DNA from: Ferruginibacter albus
GTDB lineage: Bacteria; Bacteroidota; Bacteroidia; Chitinophagales; Chitinophagaceae
NCBI RefSeq assembly: GCF_020042285.1
Contig: NZ_CP083388.1
Location: forward strand, 1,824,001 to 1,888,000
DNA: 64,000 nt
Direction: 5' to 3'
The notes below the pieces were generated by a model. It searched no databases, was not told the origin of the DNA, and worked only from the letters and a program-made list of their open reading frames with translations. Made by a program: the position numbers and the translations under genes. This document shows, in pieces, positions 26,561 to 38,100 of this stretch; the first letter of the stretch is position 1, and each line of letters begins with the position of its first letter.

Positions 26561-27592
26561 CTACCAAATGTTACGAGGACAAGTATCGCCGTAACGGTTA
26601 TTAATTAAGAATCCGATAATAATTTCGTGAGTGCCACCGGTATAACCTTGCAAACGGGAAGTAGTTGCCAGGTCGTACGAATAACCAATATTAAATGTAT
26701 TTGATACATTAATACCTGCCATTGCAGCAAAACCGCCCAATTCATCTGTTATACGATAGCTACCTCCAAACCATACCAGATCCATGTATTGTACTTTACA
26801 ATTTAAATGAACCTGTACGGGTTGAGCGCTATTGTATTGAATTAAAGCAGAAGGAAGCACAGACATATCGCCTCCTAACAAGAACCTGTAACCACCGGTA
26901 AGAAACATTTGCGGAGAAAAGCTACTACCATAATTACCTGCATTTTTTACAAAAGCAGCTTTACCCGGAATTATGTTCAATACAGAAGCTCCTAAAAAAT
27001 AATCTCTTGAATATAACCAAACACCTGCACCAACTTCAGGAGTAAATTTCTTTAATTCACCATTGTCATAACCCAAAGCAGGATCTTGCGGATCAAGCGG
27101 CAAAGTGATCTTTGAACGATCAATGCTTACATTGGTAAATCCAGCCTGGAAGCCTAACGCCAATGAAGTTCTTCCACTGATTCCTTTATGATACGCATAA
27201 GTTCCATAAACAGAAGTACGATTGATGTATCCTGTTTTATCGTTCACAATACTTAATCCAACGCCGCTATGTGGCTCAGCCGCAGTGTAGCTTTCCCAAT
27301 AAGATTCTCCACGTGGATTTTCTCCGGGAATTTCGTAAGAAGTAGCATTGGTACGATAATCTTTTTTATTGATCGGACCTTGAATACTAACGTACATTGT
27401 TTTAGGAGCGCCATCAATTCCCGTCCATTGATTTCTATAACTCAGCTTAACATCCGTATAATTTTCAATACCGGATAAAGCCGGATTCAGAATATAATTA
27501 TTCAGGATGTACTGTGTGTAATACGGTTTTTGCTGTGCGTTTACAGCTAACGAACCCAAAATAAATACAACAACTAATTTTAACTTATTCAT
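26561..27592 (-). CDS. PorP/SprF family outer membrane protein (T9SS type B partner)
   Basis: 343 residues. The signal peptide (...GSLAVNAQ) is followed at once by QKPYYTQYILNNYILNPALSG, the hallmark start of the PorP/SprF family. The rest alternates beta strands of an outer membrane barrel (GVGLSIVNDKTGYINRTSVY, YAYHKGISGRTSLALGFQAG, FNIGYSYDLATTSRLQGYTG) and ends in a family-typical EIIIGFLINNRYGDTCPRNIW. SprF is needed for surface delivery of SprB in Flavobacterium, and PorP/SprF genes are often found next to genes with type B (CHU_C) C-terminal domains, as here. It is probably the dedicated partner of the two giant proteins upstream; the gap is 98 bases. Confidence 0.93.
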   Translation of the reverse strand: MNKLKLVVVFILGSLAVNAQQKPYYTQYILNNYILNPALSGIENYTDVKLSYRNQWTGIDGAPKTMYVSIQGPINKKDYRTNATSYEIPGENPRGESYWESYTAAEPHSGVGLSIVNDKTGYINRTSVYGTYAYHKGISGRTSLALGFQAGFTNVSIDRSKITLPLDPQDPALGYDNGELKKFTPEVGAGVWLYSRDYFLGASVLNIIPGKAAFVKNAGNYGSSFSPQMFLTGGYRFLLGGDMSVLPSALIQYNSAQPVQVHLNCKVQYMDLVWFGGSYRITDELGGFAAMAGINVSNTFNIGYSYDLATTSRLQGYTGGTHEIIIGFLINNRYGDTCPRNIW

Positions 27593-27690
27593 ATTGCAAT
27601 TTAAATATCTTATTTATTTTTTTGTAGCCAACATTTGTACTACTATTCAACATCCTTGTGTCACTCCCTTGTACGGCATACCTTTTTTCA

Positions 27691-30078
27691 TTATCTCAAA
27701 ATAGTTACATAACCTGTTTTAGGTGTTCTTAATCCATTAAGTTCAATGATATAATAATAGGTGCCGGCGGGAAGCTGACTACCGTTCATTGTACCATCCC
27801 AAGGTTTAGTATATCCATGAGTTTCCATTAATATCTGTCCATACCTGTTAAATACCTGTACCCTGTGGATCGGGTATTTCGGTAATTCTTTTATCACCCA
27901 GGTATCATTCACACCATCTCCATTGGGTGTAAAGGTATTGGCAACAATAAAGTCTTTTAATACCTGCACCAGTAATGTGGTGGATCCATGACATCCTGCC
28001 GGAGAACTGGCAGTGATGGTATAAGTAATATCATCGATCGGTTTGGCTAATGGAGTAGGGATAGTGTCGTTATCCAGGTAAAGCGACGGATCCCAGTTAA
28101 AGCTTAAGCCGATGCCTTCAACCTTAACAGGATTCAATGTGGCAGAATCGCCTTCCAGTATGGATTGCACACCGCCATAATCCAGTGACGGGGTCGGGTA
28201 AACAAAAATAGCCTGTTGCGCCGTATCGGTACATCCTTTGTAATTGGCAGTGAACACGATCGGAGAATCCAGTCCCGGACCGGCCACCTGCGGATCAAAG
28301 GTATAGGTAACACTGTCTGTTTGTGCTACTCCTAATCCTGAGTAAGCGCCGGTACCTCCTAAGTTATTGGCATCATAGCCGCCGCTTAAAGCAAACGGAG
28401 TAGTTTCCTGGCAAACCGGAGCCAGTGCATCAAAGCGTGCATCTGGCGAAGCCAGCACGGTGATGTCCTGCGAATAAGGAGTGGTAGGGCATCCGTTACC
28501 GCTGTAAGCTTTTAAGGTAACGGTATAATTTCTGTCGGTAGCAAAAGAACCATAATCGTGTGTATATCTGCCATTGGCAACGGGTGCATTATCGGTAACA
28601 TCCGGTGTGGTGCTGTTATTGGCAGCATCCCAGAACAGTTCGATCCTGCTTACGTTGCCGTTAGGTCCGCTTACAAAAGATTGATTCAATAAAACCACCG
28701 GAGCACTGCTGCACAGCATGCCTTTGTTTACAATGCTGTCCAAAGCAGTAGGCGTATCATAAGCTGTTACGCTGATAGTAGTATCGTGTACACAACCCAA
28801 TGCTGAAGTAACGTTCAGCTTAACGGGGTAAGTACCGCCGATAGGATAAGGATGTGTGGGGTTTTGTTGTGTGGATTGAGTATTATCACCAAAATCCCAA
28901 GCCCATTCAATAACAGCCCCGCTTGCGATAGTGGTTTTATCGGTAAACTGTGCATCCGCCCCCGGTACACAAATAGGAGTAACGGTAAAGTTCGGATAAG
29001 GCAACGGGTTGATGGTAACCGAACCAATATAAGTGGTAGAGCTGCATCCATTGCTGTTCTTAACAGAAAGCGATACCGAATAGGTGCCCGAAGCCGCATA
29101 GGTGTGGGTTACAGAACCGCTGTTGGGGGCATTCACTGTTTGAGAAGCACCATCGCCAAAGTTCCAGAACCATTGTGTAATGGCAGAACCTGTTTGAGTG
29201 GTGGAAGCATCCGTAAAGCTGACAGGCGTTTGCGGACACAATCCTGTTGCCTGTGCCGTAAAGCCTGCTACCGGTAATTCATTAACGGTAACAGAATCCA
29301 CAACCGGAACAGACTGGCAACCATCTGTTGATGTTGCTACAAATGTTACAGGATAAACGCCCGGATTCTTCCATGCGTATTTTACAGTAGGACCGGTAAG
29401 ATCCGTACCATCTCCCATGTTCCAGCTGTATTGACTGATAGTAATACCGGTGAAGGTTCTTGTAAGCGATAAAGAATCTTTAAAGCACAGGGAAGGTTCA
29501 GGGTTGAACTTACCTGCCACCGGCGGCTGATGGATAATAGTTCCATCTACCACCACGCTGGCTGAATTGGTACAGCCTTTATTACTTACAGCAGTAAGCG
29601 TCACGGTGTATGGTCCCTGCGTGGTAAAAATATGAGCGGCAGCAGCCGGCGGTCCCTGGGCTACTACCGAATCTCCACCCGGAGCAGGCACATCGCCAAA
29701 GTTCCAGATGTAAGACATGTTATTGGTAGAGCCATCGCTGATGCTGGAAGTATTATTAAAGCTGACACTGGCATTGGGTAAACAATAAGTACCCGGTGCA
29801 ATGCTGAACTGAGCTACCGGTGCAGCACCGATGCTGAATGATTGCGGAGTAGCGTCATCACTGCAGCCTGCCTGTGTTTTAATGGTAAGATTTACAGTGA
29901 ACGTTTGCCCGTTACCGTTAGCATAGTAATGGTGGATAACCGAATCGTTATTGGTAGTTAATTTAGCGCCGTCGCCAAAATCCCAATCCCATTCGGTAAT
30001 GGTACCGCCTTTGGCATTGGACGTATCAGTAAAGGTGATGATATTGGTTACACAGTTCACATCTATTTTAAAGCCTGC
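27691..30078. repeat. 2388-bp direct repeat, copy 1 (C-terminal PKD/CHU_C module)
   Basis: Aligns without gaps at an offset of 5105 bases with 32796-35183. By eye I found only seven differences (27697, 27703, 27733, 28012, 28063, 30007, 30022), all synonymous and all near the two ends. The interval 28064-30006 looks identical. Identity ends abruptly at 30078. Confidence 0.93.
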
Positions 30079-32796
30079 CTCAGGCAGATCAAATACAGAA
30101 AGCGTATTAGTAGCAGTATTAGAAGAACTACATCCTCCAGCAGATTTAACTGTTAAGGTAGCCGTGTGAATACCCGCAGCAAGCCATTTATGTTTAGGAT
30201 TTTGCAAGGTGCTGGTACCACCATCATCGAAATTCCATAACCAACTACCGATAGCGCCTACACTAATAGTGCTTTTGTCTGTATAAGAAGTGCTGTCGCC
30301 TAAACAAGCTTGCGTTAAGCTATTATCAATAGCAGCAACAGGTGAAGCTTCTACAACAATAGTATCGCTATAAGTGCTGCTACAGCCTGCAGTGGTTGCA
30401 ACAGTTAATTTTGCAAAGTATTTGCCGGGAGTAGTATATGAAAAATTATGAGAAACAGGCGCGTTATTATCCACGACAGGATTGCCATCCCCAAAATCCC
30501 ATGTCCATTTATTGATAGCGCCCGAAGCTCCGGAAGGCAAAGAAGGTCCGTCGGTGAAAGTAAGCGTAGCAGGAGCGCACACAGTATCATTGGGAGATAC
30601 ATTGAACTTTGCAGTAAGTCCTGCACTAAAATCTATTAATTTACTGGTGTCAGAATAACATCCCAACGCATTAATGACTCTTAGCTTTGTTGTAAAGGCA
30701 GAAGATGTTGCGTAGGTATGAGCCGGAGGATTTTGTACAATAGAAGAATCTCCATCGCCAAACTGCCATATCCATTTTTGAATGGTGCTTGCAGCAGAAG
30801 CTTTTGTTTTATCTGAAAAAGTAATAGTAGGACTTCCGCAAGAAGCATTAGAAAAAGTGAAATCAGCTGTATCTCTTACAACCTGTACCGGAAGATCAAT
30901 TGGAAGACTGCTTCCGCATTCGCTGGAAAAAGTTCCTGAAACAACAATGTGAATAGTATCCAATGTTCCTGTGCGGGTAAAAGCATATGCTTTCGGTGAC
31001 GCATAGACGTTATAAGTCTGATCATTTAAAACATAGGTCCGAATCGGAGTAATGCTTCCTGCATAAATATTAGAAGGACTGATATTAGGATTGGTGCTTC
31101 CATCTCCAAAACGTGTATCCCAACTTATGCTTGAAATTTGAGAAGCGAGATAAGGCAATGCTACTTCGTAAGTGGAAGAATTATCTTTACATGTTTTTGC
31201 GCCATCTGTTGAGCCATATGGATTATTGGTAGTGGTAATAGCACTCAGATCTTTAACAGCAGTACCTGCATTATAACCATAGCTTTCACCTTTTGCCTGA
31301 CCAAAAGCAATCGCATTAAATGCAGAATCGGATGTAAAGGTGTTAGATTTTCCTGTTGTTGAAGTAGAAGGAATAACATCAACAAACTGAGCATAAGAAT
31401 AATTGGGCTCCTGCGGATGCGATTTAAAAATACTTGTTATAGCAGTTCCATTGAATGTAGAGGAGCCATTGATCTTAAAGCTGGCAACACCTTCTTTCTT
31501 TATCACCACATTCACATAATGATGAGGTTTATTGCCGCTGGATGTAAAATTATTTAAAACAGGAGAATATACAGAAACACTGTTGATTGCCTGTTGAACC
31601 GGACTTAAAATGATCATCTCTGCATCGCTATTGCCATTTACATCTCCTACAGGATAAGTAGTATTGCACGCAGCTATGCCGCTTGCCATAAACTCTGTAA
31701 CCATTATTGGTTGGTCACTTTCTATTAAAGCAGGTTGATTGGTTCTTAACTCATAGTAATTGTTACCAATGATCCCCGATAATTGATTGGTATGAGTAGG
31801 GTCATTTACCCAAACTTTTGTAGCCGCATTTTGTACGTTTATTCTAAACAAATTATATCCTGTAGCTGTAGGTACTGTAAGATATTTGGTACCCCATGCG
31901 GATTTAGGAAACAATTGTTGTATAAGGTTGTCGGAAGAAGAATAAGAGGAGGGAGTACAACCCGGATCTATATTTAAAGAAACACGTCCGTTTCCTGCAA
32001 AGACCGTTATTTTCTTTCCACAGATCCTGGCTTTTACAGTAGTACCGGTCAGATCAACCCCATAAGCCTTATTAGAACCGGTACCAACAATAGCCCCCAT
32101 TGCATTAAACACCTGTCCTTTATTAAGGGTAATGCTGAATGGTACTCCCTTTGGATATTTAACATAAGCAGAAGTACCATCTTTAAAAATCGTTTTATTG
32201 CTTGAGTCAACAATGTCCTGGCTCGGAACGATGTCAATGACCGTATTGTCTTCAGCAGCCATTACAAAAAAGAAAGAATTGGACAATCCTGCATTGGTAT
32301 ATCCTCCTACTGTAGAAACTGTATAGCTCGATCCCCAGGTATCTGTTGGCAATAGCAGGGTAGCGCCGCCCACATCGGTTCCATCTGAATATTCATAAGC
32401 TGAAATAGGAACACCCGTCAGACTTTCAACATGTATGCTTCTGTTAGAAATACCGGTATAATATAATCGCAGATCAGGAAGATTGGCTTCATTGAATTCA
32501 TCGCTCAGATCTCCTAATGGAAAGTTCGTAACATCAATAGCCTGACCTGCTGGAACAGTGACTGTTTTACAGTTACACGGTGCAGGGAAACCTGCTGCGG
32601 GAGCAGGGAATTGCAAAGTTATCCTTACTGTTGCTGTTTGTTGTGCAGACAAAAACAAGTGCATGATCGGGCTTTCAGGATCTTTCATACGGGTATTAAA
32701 ACCCATGCCCAACCAAAAGTCCGTTCCATAACTGGACAGTTGCGCAAATGAATTGGCAGATAACAACAATAATAGTATAACTAAAATTCTTTTCAT
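27691..32796 (-). CDS. Giant T9SS-secreted PKD-repeat surface protein, 1701 residues
   Basis: The signal peptide MKRILVILLLLLSANSFAQ is followed by an IgGFc-binding-protein-like N-terminal region (~20-560, starting SSYGTDFWLGMGF, with VFAGNGRVSLN and QLFPKSAWGTKYLTVP). Next come many PKD domains (~620-1450, recurring WxWDFGDG such as KWIWQFGDGDSS and EWDWDFGDGAKL) and a type B gliding-motility C-terminal domain (~1610-1701: ANTFTPNGDGVNDTWVI, QVFNRYGQILME, LPAGTYYYIIEL). It should be exported by the T9SS and act as a long adhesin or matrix protein. Its start ATG overlaps the stop of the larger paralogue by one base (TAATG). The last ~796 codons match that paralogue exactly at protein level. 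Confidence 0.93.
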   Translation of the reverse strand: MKRILVILLLLLSANSFAQLSSYGTDFWLGMGFNTRMKDPESPIMHLFLSAQQTATVRITLQFPAPAAGFPAPCNCKTVTVPAGQAIDVTNFPLGDLSDEFNEANLPDLRLYYTGISNRSIHVESLTGVPISAYEYSDGTDVGGATLLLPTDTWGSSYTVSTVGGYTNAGLSNSFFFVMAAEDNTVIDIVPSQDIVDSSNKTIFKDGTSAYVKYPKGVPFSITLNKGQVFNAMGAIVGTGSNKAYGVDLTGTTVKARICGKKITVFAGNGRVSLNIDPGCTPSSYSSSDNLIQQLFPKSAWGTKYLTVPTATGYNLFRINVQNAATKVWVNDPTHTNQLSGIIGNNYYELRTNQPALIESDQPIMVTEFMASGIAACNTTYPVGDVNGNSDAEMIILSPVQQAINSVSVYSPVLNNFTSSGNKPHHYVNVVIKKEGVASFKINGSSTFNGTAITSIFKSHPQEPNYSYAQFVDVIPSTSTTGKSNTFTSDSAFNAIAFGQAKGESYGYNAGTAVKDLSAITTTNNPYGSTDGAKTCKDNSSTYEVALPYLASQISSISWDTRFGDGSTNPNISPSNIYAGSITPIRTYVLNDQTYNVYASPKAYAFTRTGTLDTIHIVVSGTFSSECGSSLPIDLPVQVVRDTADFTFSNASCGSPTITFSDKTKASAASTIQKWIWQFGDGDSSIVQNPPAHTYATSSAFTTKLRVINALGCYSDTSKLIDFSAGLTAKFNVSPNDTVCAPATLTFTDGPSLPSGASGAINKWTWDFGDGNPVVDNNAPVSHNFSYTTPGKYFAKLTVATTAGCSSTYSDTIVVEASPVAAIDNSLTQACLGDSTSYTDKSTISVGAIGSWLWNFDDGGTSTLQNPKHKWLAAGIHTATLTVKSAGGCSSSNTATNTLSVFDLPEAGFKIDVNCVTNIITFTDTSNAKGGTITEWDWDFGDGAKLTTNNDSVIHHYYANGNGQTFTVNLTIKTQAGCSDDATPQSFSIGAAPVAQFSIAPGTYCLPNASVSFNNTSSISDGSTNNMSYIWNFGDVPAPGGDSVVAQGPPAAAAHIFTTQGPYTVTLTAVSNKGCTNSASVVVDGTIIHQPPVAGKFNPEPSLCFKDSLSLTRTFTGITISQYSWNMGDGTDLTGPTVKYAWKNPGVYPVTFVATSTDGCQSVPVVDSVTVNELPVAGFTAQATGLCPQTPVSFTDASTTQTGSAITQWFWNFGDGASQTVNAPNSGSVTHTYAASGTYSVSLSVKNSNGCSSTTYIGSVTINPLPYPNFTVTPICVPGADAQFTDKTTIASGAVIEWAWDFGDNTQSTQQNPTHPYPIGGTYPVKLNVTSALGCVHDTTISVTAYDTPTALDSIVNKGMLCSSAPVVLLNQSFVSGPNGNVSRIELFWDAANNSTTPDVTDNAPVANGRYTHDYGSFATDRNYTVTLKAYSGNGCPTTPYSQDITVLASPDARFDALAPVCQETTPFALSGGYDANNLGGTGAYSGLGVAQTDSVTYTFDPQVAGPGLDSPIVFTANYKGCTDTAQQAIFVYPTPSLDYGGVQSILEGDSATLNPVKVEGIGLSFNWDPSLYLDNDTIPTPLAKPIDDITYTITASSPAGCHGSTTLLVQVLKDFIVANTFTPNGDGVNDTWVIKELPKYPIHRVQVFNRYGQILMETHGYTKPWDGTMNGSQLPAGTYYYIIELNGLRTPKTGYVTILR

Positions 32797-35183
32797 TATC
32801 TTAAAATGGTTACATAACCTGTTTTAGGTGTTCTTAACCCATTAAGTTCAATGATATAATAATAGGTGCCGGCGGGAAGCTGACTACCGTTCATTGTACC
32901 ATCCCAAGGTTTAGTATATCCATGAGTTTCCATTAATATCTGTCCATACCTGTTAAATACCTGTACCCTGTGGATCGGGTATTTCGGTAATTCTTTTATC
33001 ACCCAGGTATCATTCACACCATCTCCATTGGGTGTAAAGGTATTGGCAACAATAAAGTCTTTTAATACCTGCACCAGTAATGTGGTGGATCCATGACATC
33101 CTGCCGGAGAACTGGCGGTGATGGTATAAGTAATATCATCGATCGGTTTGGCTAATGGAGTAGGGATGGTGTCGTTATCCAGGTAAAGCGACGGATCCCA
33201 GTTAAAGCTTAAGCCGATGCCTTCAACCTTAACAGGATTCAATGTGGCAGAATCGCCTTCCAGTATGGATTGCACACCGCCATAATCCAGTGACGGGGTC
33301 GGGTAAACAAAAATAGCCTGTTGCGCCGTATCGGTACATCCTTTGTAATTGGCAGTGAACACGATCGGAGAATCCAGTCCCGGACCGGCCACCTGCGGAT
33401 CAAAGGTATAGGTAACACTGTCTGTTTGTGCTACTCCTAATCCTGAGTAAGCGCCGGTACCTCCTAAGTTATTGGCATCATAGCCGCCGCTTAAAGCAAA
33501 CGGAGTAGTTTCCTGGCAAACCGGAGCCAGTGCATCAAAGCGTGCATCTGGCGAAGCCAGCACGGTGATGTCCTGCGAATAAGGAGTGGTAGGGCATCCG
33601 TTACCGCTGTAAGCTTTTAAGGTAACGGTATAATTTCTGTCGGTAGCAAAAGAACCATAATCGTGTGTATATCTGCCATTGGCAACGGGTGCATTATCGG
33701 TAACATCCGGTGTGGTGCTGTTATTGGCAGCATCCCAGAACAGTTCGATCCTGCTTACGTTGCCGTTAGGTCCGCTTACAAAAGATTGATTCAATAAAAC
33801 CACCGGAGCACTGCTGCACAGCATGCCTTTGTTTACAATGCTGTCCAAAGCAGTAGGCGTATCATAAGCTGTTACGCTGATAGTAGTATCGTGTACACAA
33901 CCCAATGCTGAAGTAACGTTCAGCTTAACGGGGTAAGTACCGCCGATAGGATAAGGATGTGTGGGGTTTTGTTGTGTGGATTGAGTATTATCACCAAAAT
34001 CCCAAGCCCATTCAATAACAGCCCCGCTTGCGATAGTGGTTTTATCGGTAAACTGTGCATCCGCCCCCGGTACACAAATAGGAGTAACGGTAAAGTTCGG
34101 ATAAGGCAACGGGTTGATGGTAACCGAACCAATATAAGTGGTAGAGCTGCATCCATTGCTGTTCTTAACAGAAAGCGATACCGAATAGGTGCCCGAAGCC
34201 GCATAGGTGTGGGTTACAGAACCGCTGTTGGGGGCATTCACTGTTTGAGAAGCACCATCGCCAAAGTTCCAGAACCATTGTGTAATGGCAGAACCTGTTT
34301 GAGTGGTGGAAGCATCCGTAAAGCTGACAGGCGTTTGCGGACACAATCCTGTTGCCTGTGCCGTAAAGCCTGCTACCGGTAATTCATTAACGGTAACAGA
34401 ATCCACAACCGGAACAGACTGGCAACCATCTGTTGATGTTGCTACAAATGTTACAGGATAAACGCCCGGATTCTTCCATGCGTATTTTACAGTAGGACCG
34501 GTAAGATCCGTACCATCTCCCATGTTCCAGCTGTATTGACTGATAGTAATACCGGTGAAGGTTCTTGTAAGCGATAAAGAATCTTTAAAGCACAGGGAAG
34601 GTTCAGGGTTGAACTTACCTGCCACCGGCGGCTGATGGATAATAGTTCCATCTACCACCACGCTGGCTGAATTGGTACAGCCTTTATTACTTACAGCAGT
34701 AAGCGTCACGGTGTATGGTCCCTGCGTGGTAAAAATATGAGCGGCAGCAGCCGGCGGTCCCTGGGCTACTACCGAATCTCCACCCGGAGCAGGCACATCG
34801 CCAAAGTTCCAGATGTAAGACATGTTATTGGTAGAGCCATCGCTGATGCTGGAAGTATTATTAAAGCTGACACTGGCATTGGGTAAACAATAAGTACCCG
34901 GTGCAATGCTGAACTGAGCTACCGGTGCAGCACCGATGCTGAATGATTGCGGAGTAGCGTCATCACTGCAGCCTGCCTGTGTTTTAATGGTAAGATTTAC
35001 AGTGAACGTTTGCCCGTTACCGTTAGCATAGTAATGGTGGATAACCGAATCGTTATTGGTAGTTAATTTAGCGCCGTCGCCAAAATCCCAATCCCATTCG
35101 GTAATGGTACCACCTTTGGCATTGGAAGTATCAGTAAAGGTGATGATATTGGTTACACAGTTCACATCTATTTTAAAGCCTGC
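32796..35183. repeat. 2388-bp direct repeat, copy 2
   Basis: Partner of 27691-30078. At the protein level both copies are identical from AGFKIDVNCV to the end GYVTILR. Just before it the sequences read FDLPEAGF in one protein and FDLPVAGF in the other, and further upstream the PKD repeats are clearly different. Confidence 0.93.
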
Positions 35184-38100
35184 AACGGGAAGGTCAAATA
35201 CATTTACGTCGTGTGTTGCAGGTGTAGCAGAACTACATCCGCCATCCGATTTAACAGATAAGGTAACGGTATATTTACCTGGTTGCGCATAGCTATGTGT
35301 AAAGGTCGAAGTACTGGTAGTATTCAATTTGTTGCCATCACCAAAATCCCAGAACACGCTATCAATAATACCTAAGTTATTCGGAACAGAACTTAGATTG
35401 GTGAAAGTAGTTGTATTGCCTGCACATACATCCACTGCACTGAATGCTGCAATAGGAGTAGCTTGAATGAACACCGTATCAGCAGGAGAGGTTTGATCAA
35501 CACAACCTGCGGTGGTTCTTACTGTTAAGGTAGTTGGATATTTACCTGCTGTAGCATAAGTATGGGTAACGGTAGTACCGCTGGTGCTGTCTTTTGTGTT
35601 GTCACCAAAATCCCATATCCATTTATTAGGAGAGCCCGAAACACCCGAAGCAACGCTGGCATCAGTAAATGTGATGCTTCCTCCTGCACATATAGCATTG
35701 GTAGAAGTAGTGTAAGCCGCCTGTAAGCCACCAGAGAAGTCAACTTCCACACTGTCTGTGCTTATACAACCAACTGTATTATAAGAAGTAAATTTAGCAG
35801 TATAGATCTGGCTGGCAGGATAAGTATGCGATACGTTTTTAACAGGACCGTTTATTTGCGGAGTACTGTTATCACCAAAATCAAAAATTGTTTTAATGAT
35901 GTTGGCGCCAGCCATAGGAATGGTATCTGCATTTAATATAACTGTAGGGTTACCGCAATTTGCCTGAAGGCTTAAGTTTGCCTGGTCTTTACCTACAATG
36001 ATCAACATATTTTCTATATCCTGACCCGGACAATCACTCGCAAAAGTTCCATAAGCCGTAACAGGTAGGCGATAGGTGCCTAATTGATCAAAAGTGTATT
36101 TGGTAGGAGAAGTATATACATAAAAATCACGTCCGTTTACCTTAAAGGTACTGTCGTATTTTGCTTTGCCTCCGCTGATAGTTCCTTTCTGTGGTGAAGT
36201 AATGCCGTTTAGTGGAGTTATTCTTGCATCTCCTTGTGTGTTCCAAACCAAACTGTCAACCAAAGAAGGGTTAAACGGTAATGCTATTTTAAGCGATACA
36301 GGGTTATCAACGCAGGTACGTACCGCCGTTGCACTCGAATCACGTCCGTTAGGGTTGTCTGTAAACTGTATAGAAGAAAGATTTTTAACCTGGGTTCCGG
36401 CATTGAAACCATAACTTTCTCCACCTGCCACCCCATAAGCAATACCATTGAAAGGCACACTTGAGCTCATGGTATGCACTGCACCGGAAGTAGCATTACC
36501 AACATGGAAGGTTGCATAATAATAATTAGGATTAGAAGGATAAGGCTTAAATGCATTTGCATAACTAACTGCAGTCATTGAGCCATAAGCCGTTCCTGTA
36601 AAGTTGTTGCTACCGGTATCTACAGTATTCAGGTTGTCTAATTTAAATGTACTAACACCATCTTTTGGTATTACTATATTTATATAAGCACCACCGCTCT
36701 GTCCATCCTGTATCATTGGAGAGTAAACAGTTGCATTGGTAATAGCTTGCTGAGCACCTGTTAGAATGATCATTTCCGGATCGCCACCGCCATTGTTACC
36801 AACAGAATTATTACCCGAACAGGAGGTGATGAATTGGGTGATATTAATAGGCTGATCACTTTCTATTTCCATAGGGGCACTGCTTTCTATAGAATAATAA
36901 CCTCCGTTGCCATTTGCAAATGACGTGAACGTATATTTCCCTGTAGTGTTAGATACCTGGGCTAAAACAGGTAATGTTGTTTTTGCAGTTGTAAGCAGGT
37001 TATTAGCCTGAGTATGTGTCGTATCATTGATCCATACTTGTGTAGCTGTATTTCTTACATATATTCTATATAAGTTTCTCGCCATTGATTTAGTAGGCAC
37101 TGTAAAGTATTTAGTATCCCATGCTACACTCGGTACCATTTGCTGTATCATATTATCTGATCCGGAACCGGGAGCAGTACAGGTAGCAGGAGTACTAACC
37201 AGGCATCTTCCGTTACCGGCAAATACAGCGATCTTTTTATCGCAATCTGTACGTACAATAGTACCGCTAAGATCCTGACCAACTAAAGAACCATTTAAGC
37301 CGCTCAATGCATTAAATACCTGGCCTTTATTTAAATAAATAGTATAAGTAGTACCTGCCTGGTATGCAATTTTACCTGCAACATCTGTTGCTGCATCATC
37401 CGTAAATGTAGCAGAGGTAGTAGAGTCGATAATATTTACAGAAGGTGTAAAATACACTGGTGTATTATCCTGGTTGGCAATTACAAAAAAGAAAGAGTTT
37501 GGAGGACCCGTGTTAGAGTTATTGCCATATGCCTGCACCGTGTAGTTAGAGTTCCAGGTATTGGTTGGGAACACTAAGCTACCACCTGCAGAGTTATTGG
37601 TAGCATAATCATACATCCAAACACTGATCGGTGCCCCATGACTGTAAACGTGAATAGCTCTATTCGATATCCCTGTATAATACAATCTTGCATCAGGTAA
37701 TTTAGCTGCATTGGCTGGGTCATTTTGATCTCCCTGAGGAAAGCCGGTAACCTGTGCAAATCCTTGCGCATTGATCGTTACTGTTTGAGAAAAAGGCGTA
37801 GATAAATACGGCATTTCAACTGTTACCTGTGTATTAGGAGTGCCTGAGATATAAACATATAAATTAGCTCCATTTCCGGAGAAAGGAGGGTAAGGCGAAG
37901 TTTTGCTTTGCATCTTTTGCTCAAAACCAAAACCTAACCAATAATCTGTTCCGGTATTAGAAACATCAATAGGTGTTTGAGCAATAGAGCCGGTAACTGT
38001 AACAGTATCTGCATCAGCCGGAGCTGCGCCTCCTCCTGCGTTTATTATTTTAGAGTTGGAATAGGTGTTATACTGGAGAGTAGACATTTGCACATAGATC

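Noticed and set aside
28815..29277. Open frames overlapping the PKD region on both strands, repeated at 33920-34382
   Set aside because: Shadows of the long PKD coding frame, duplicated only because the DNA is duplicated.
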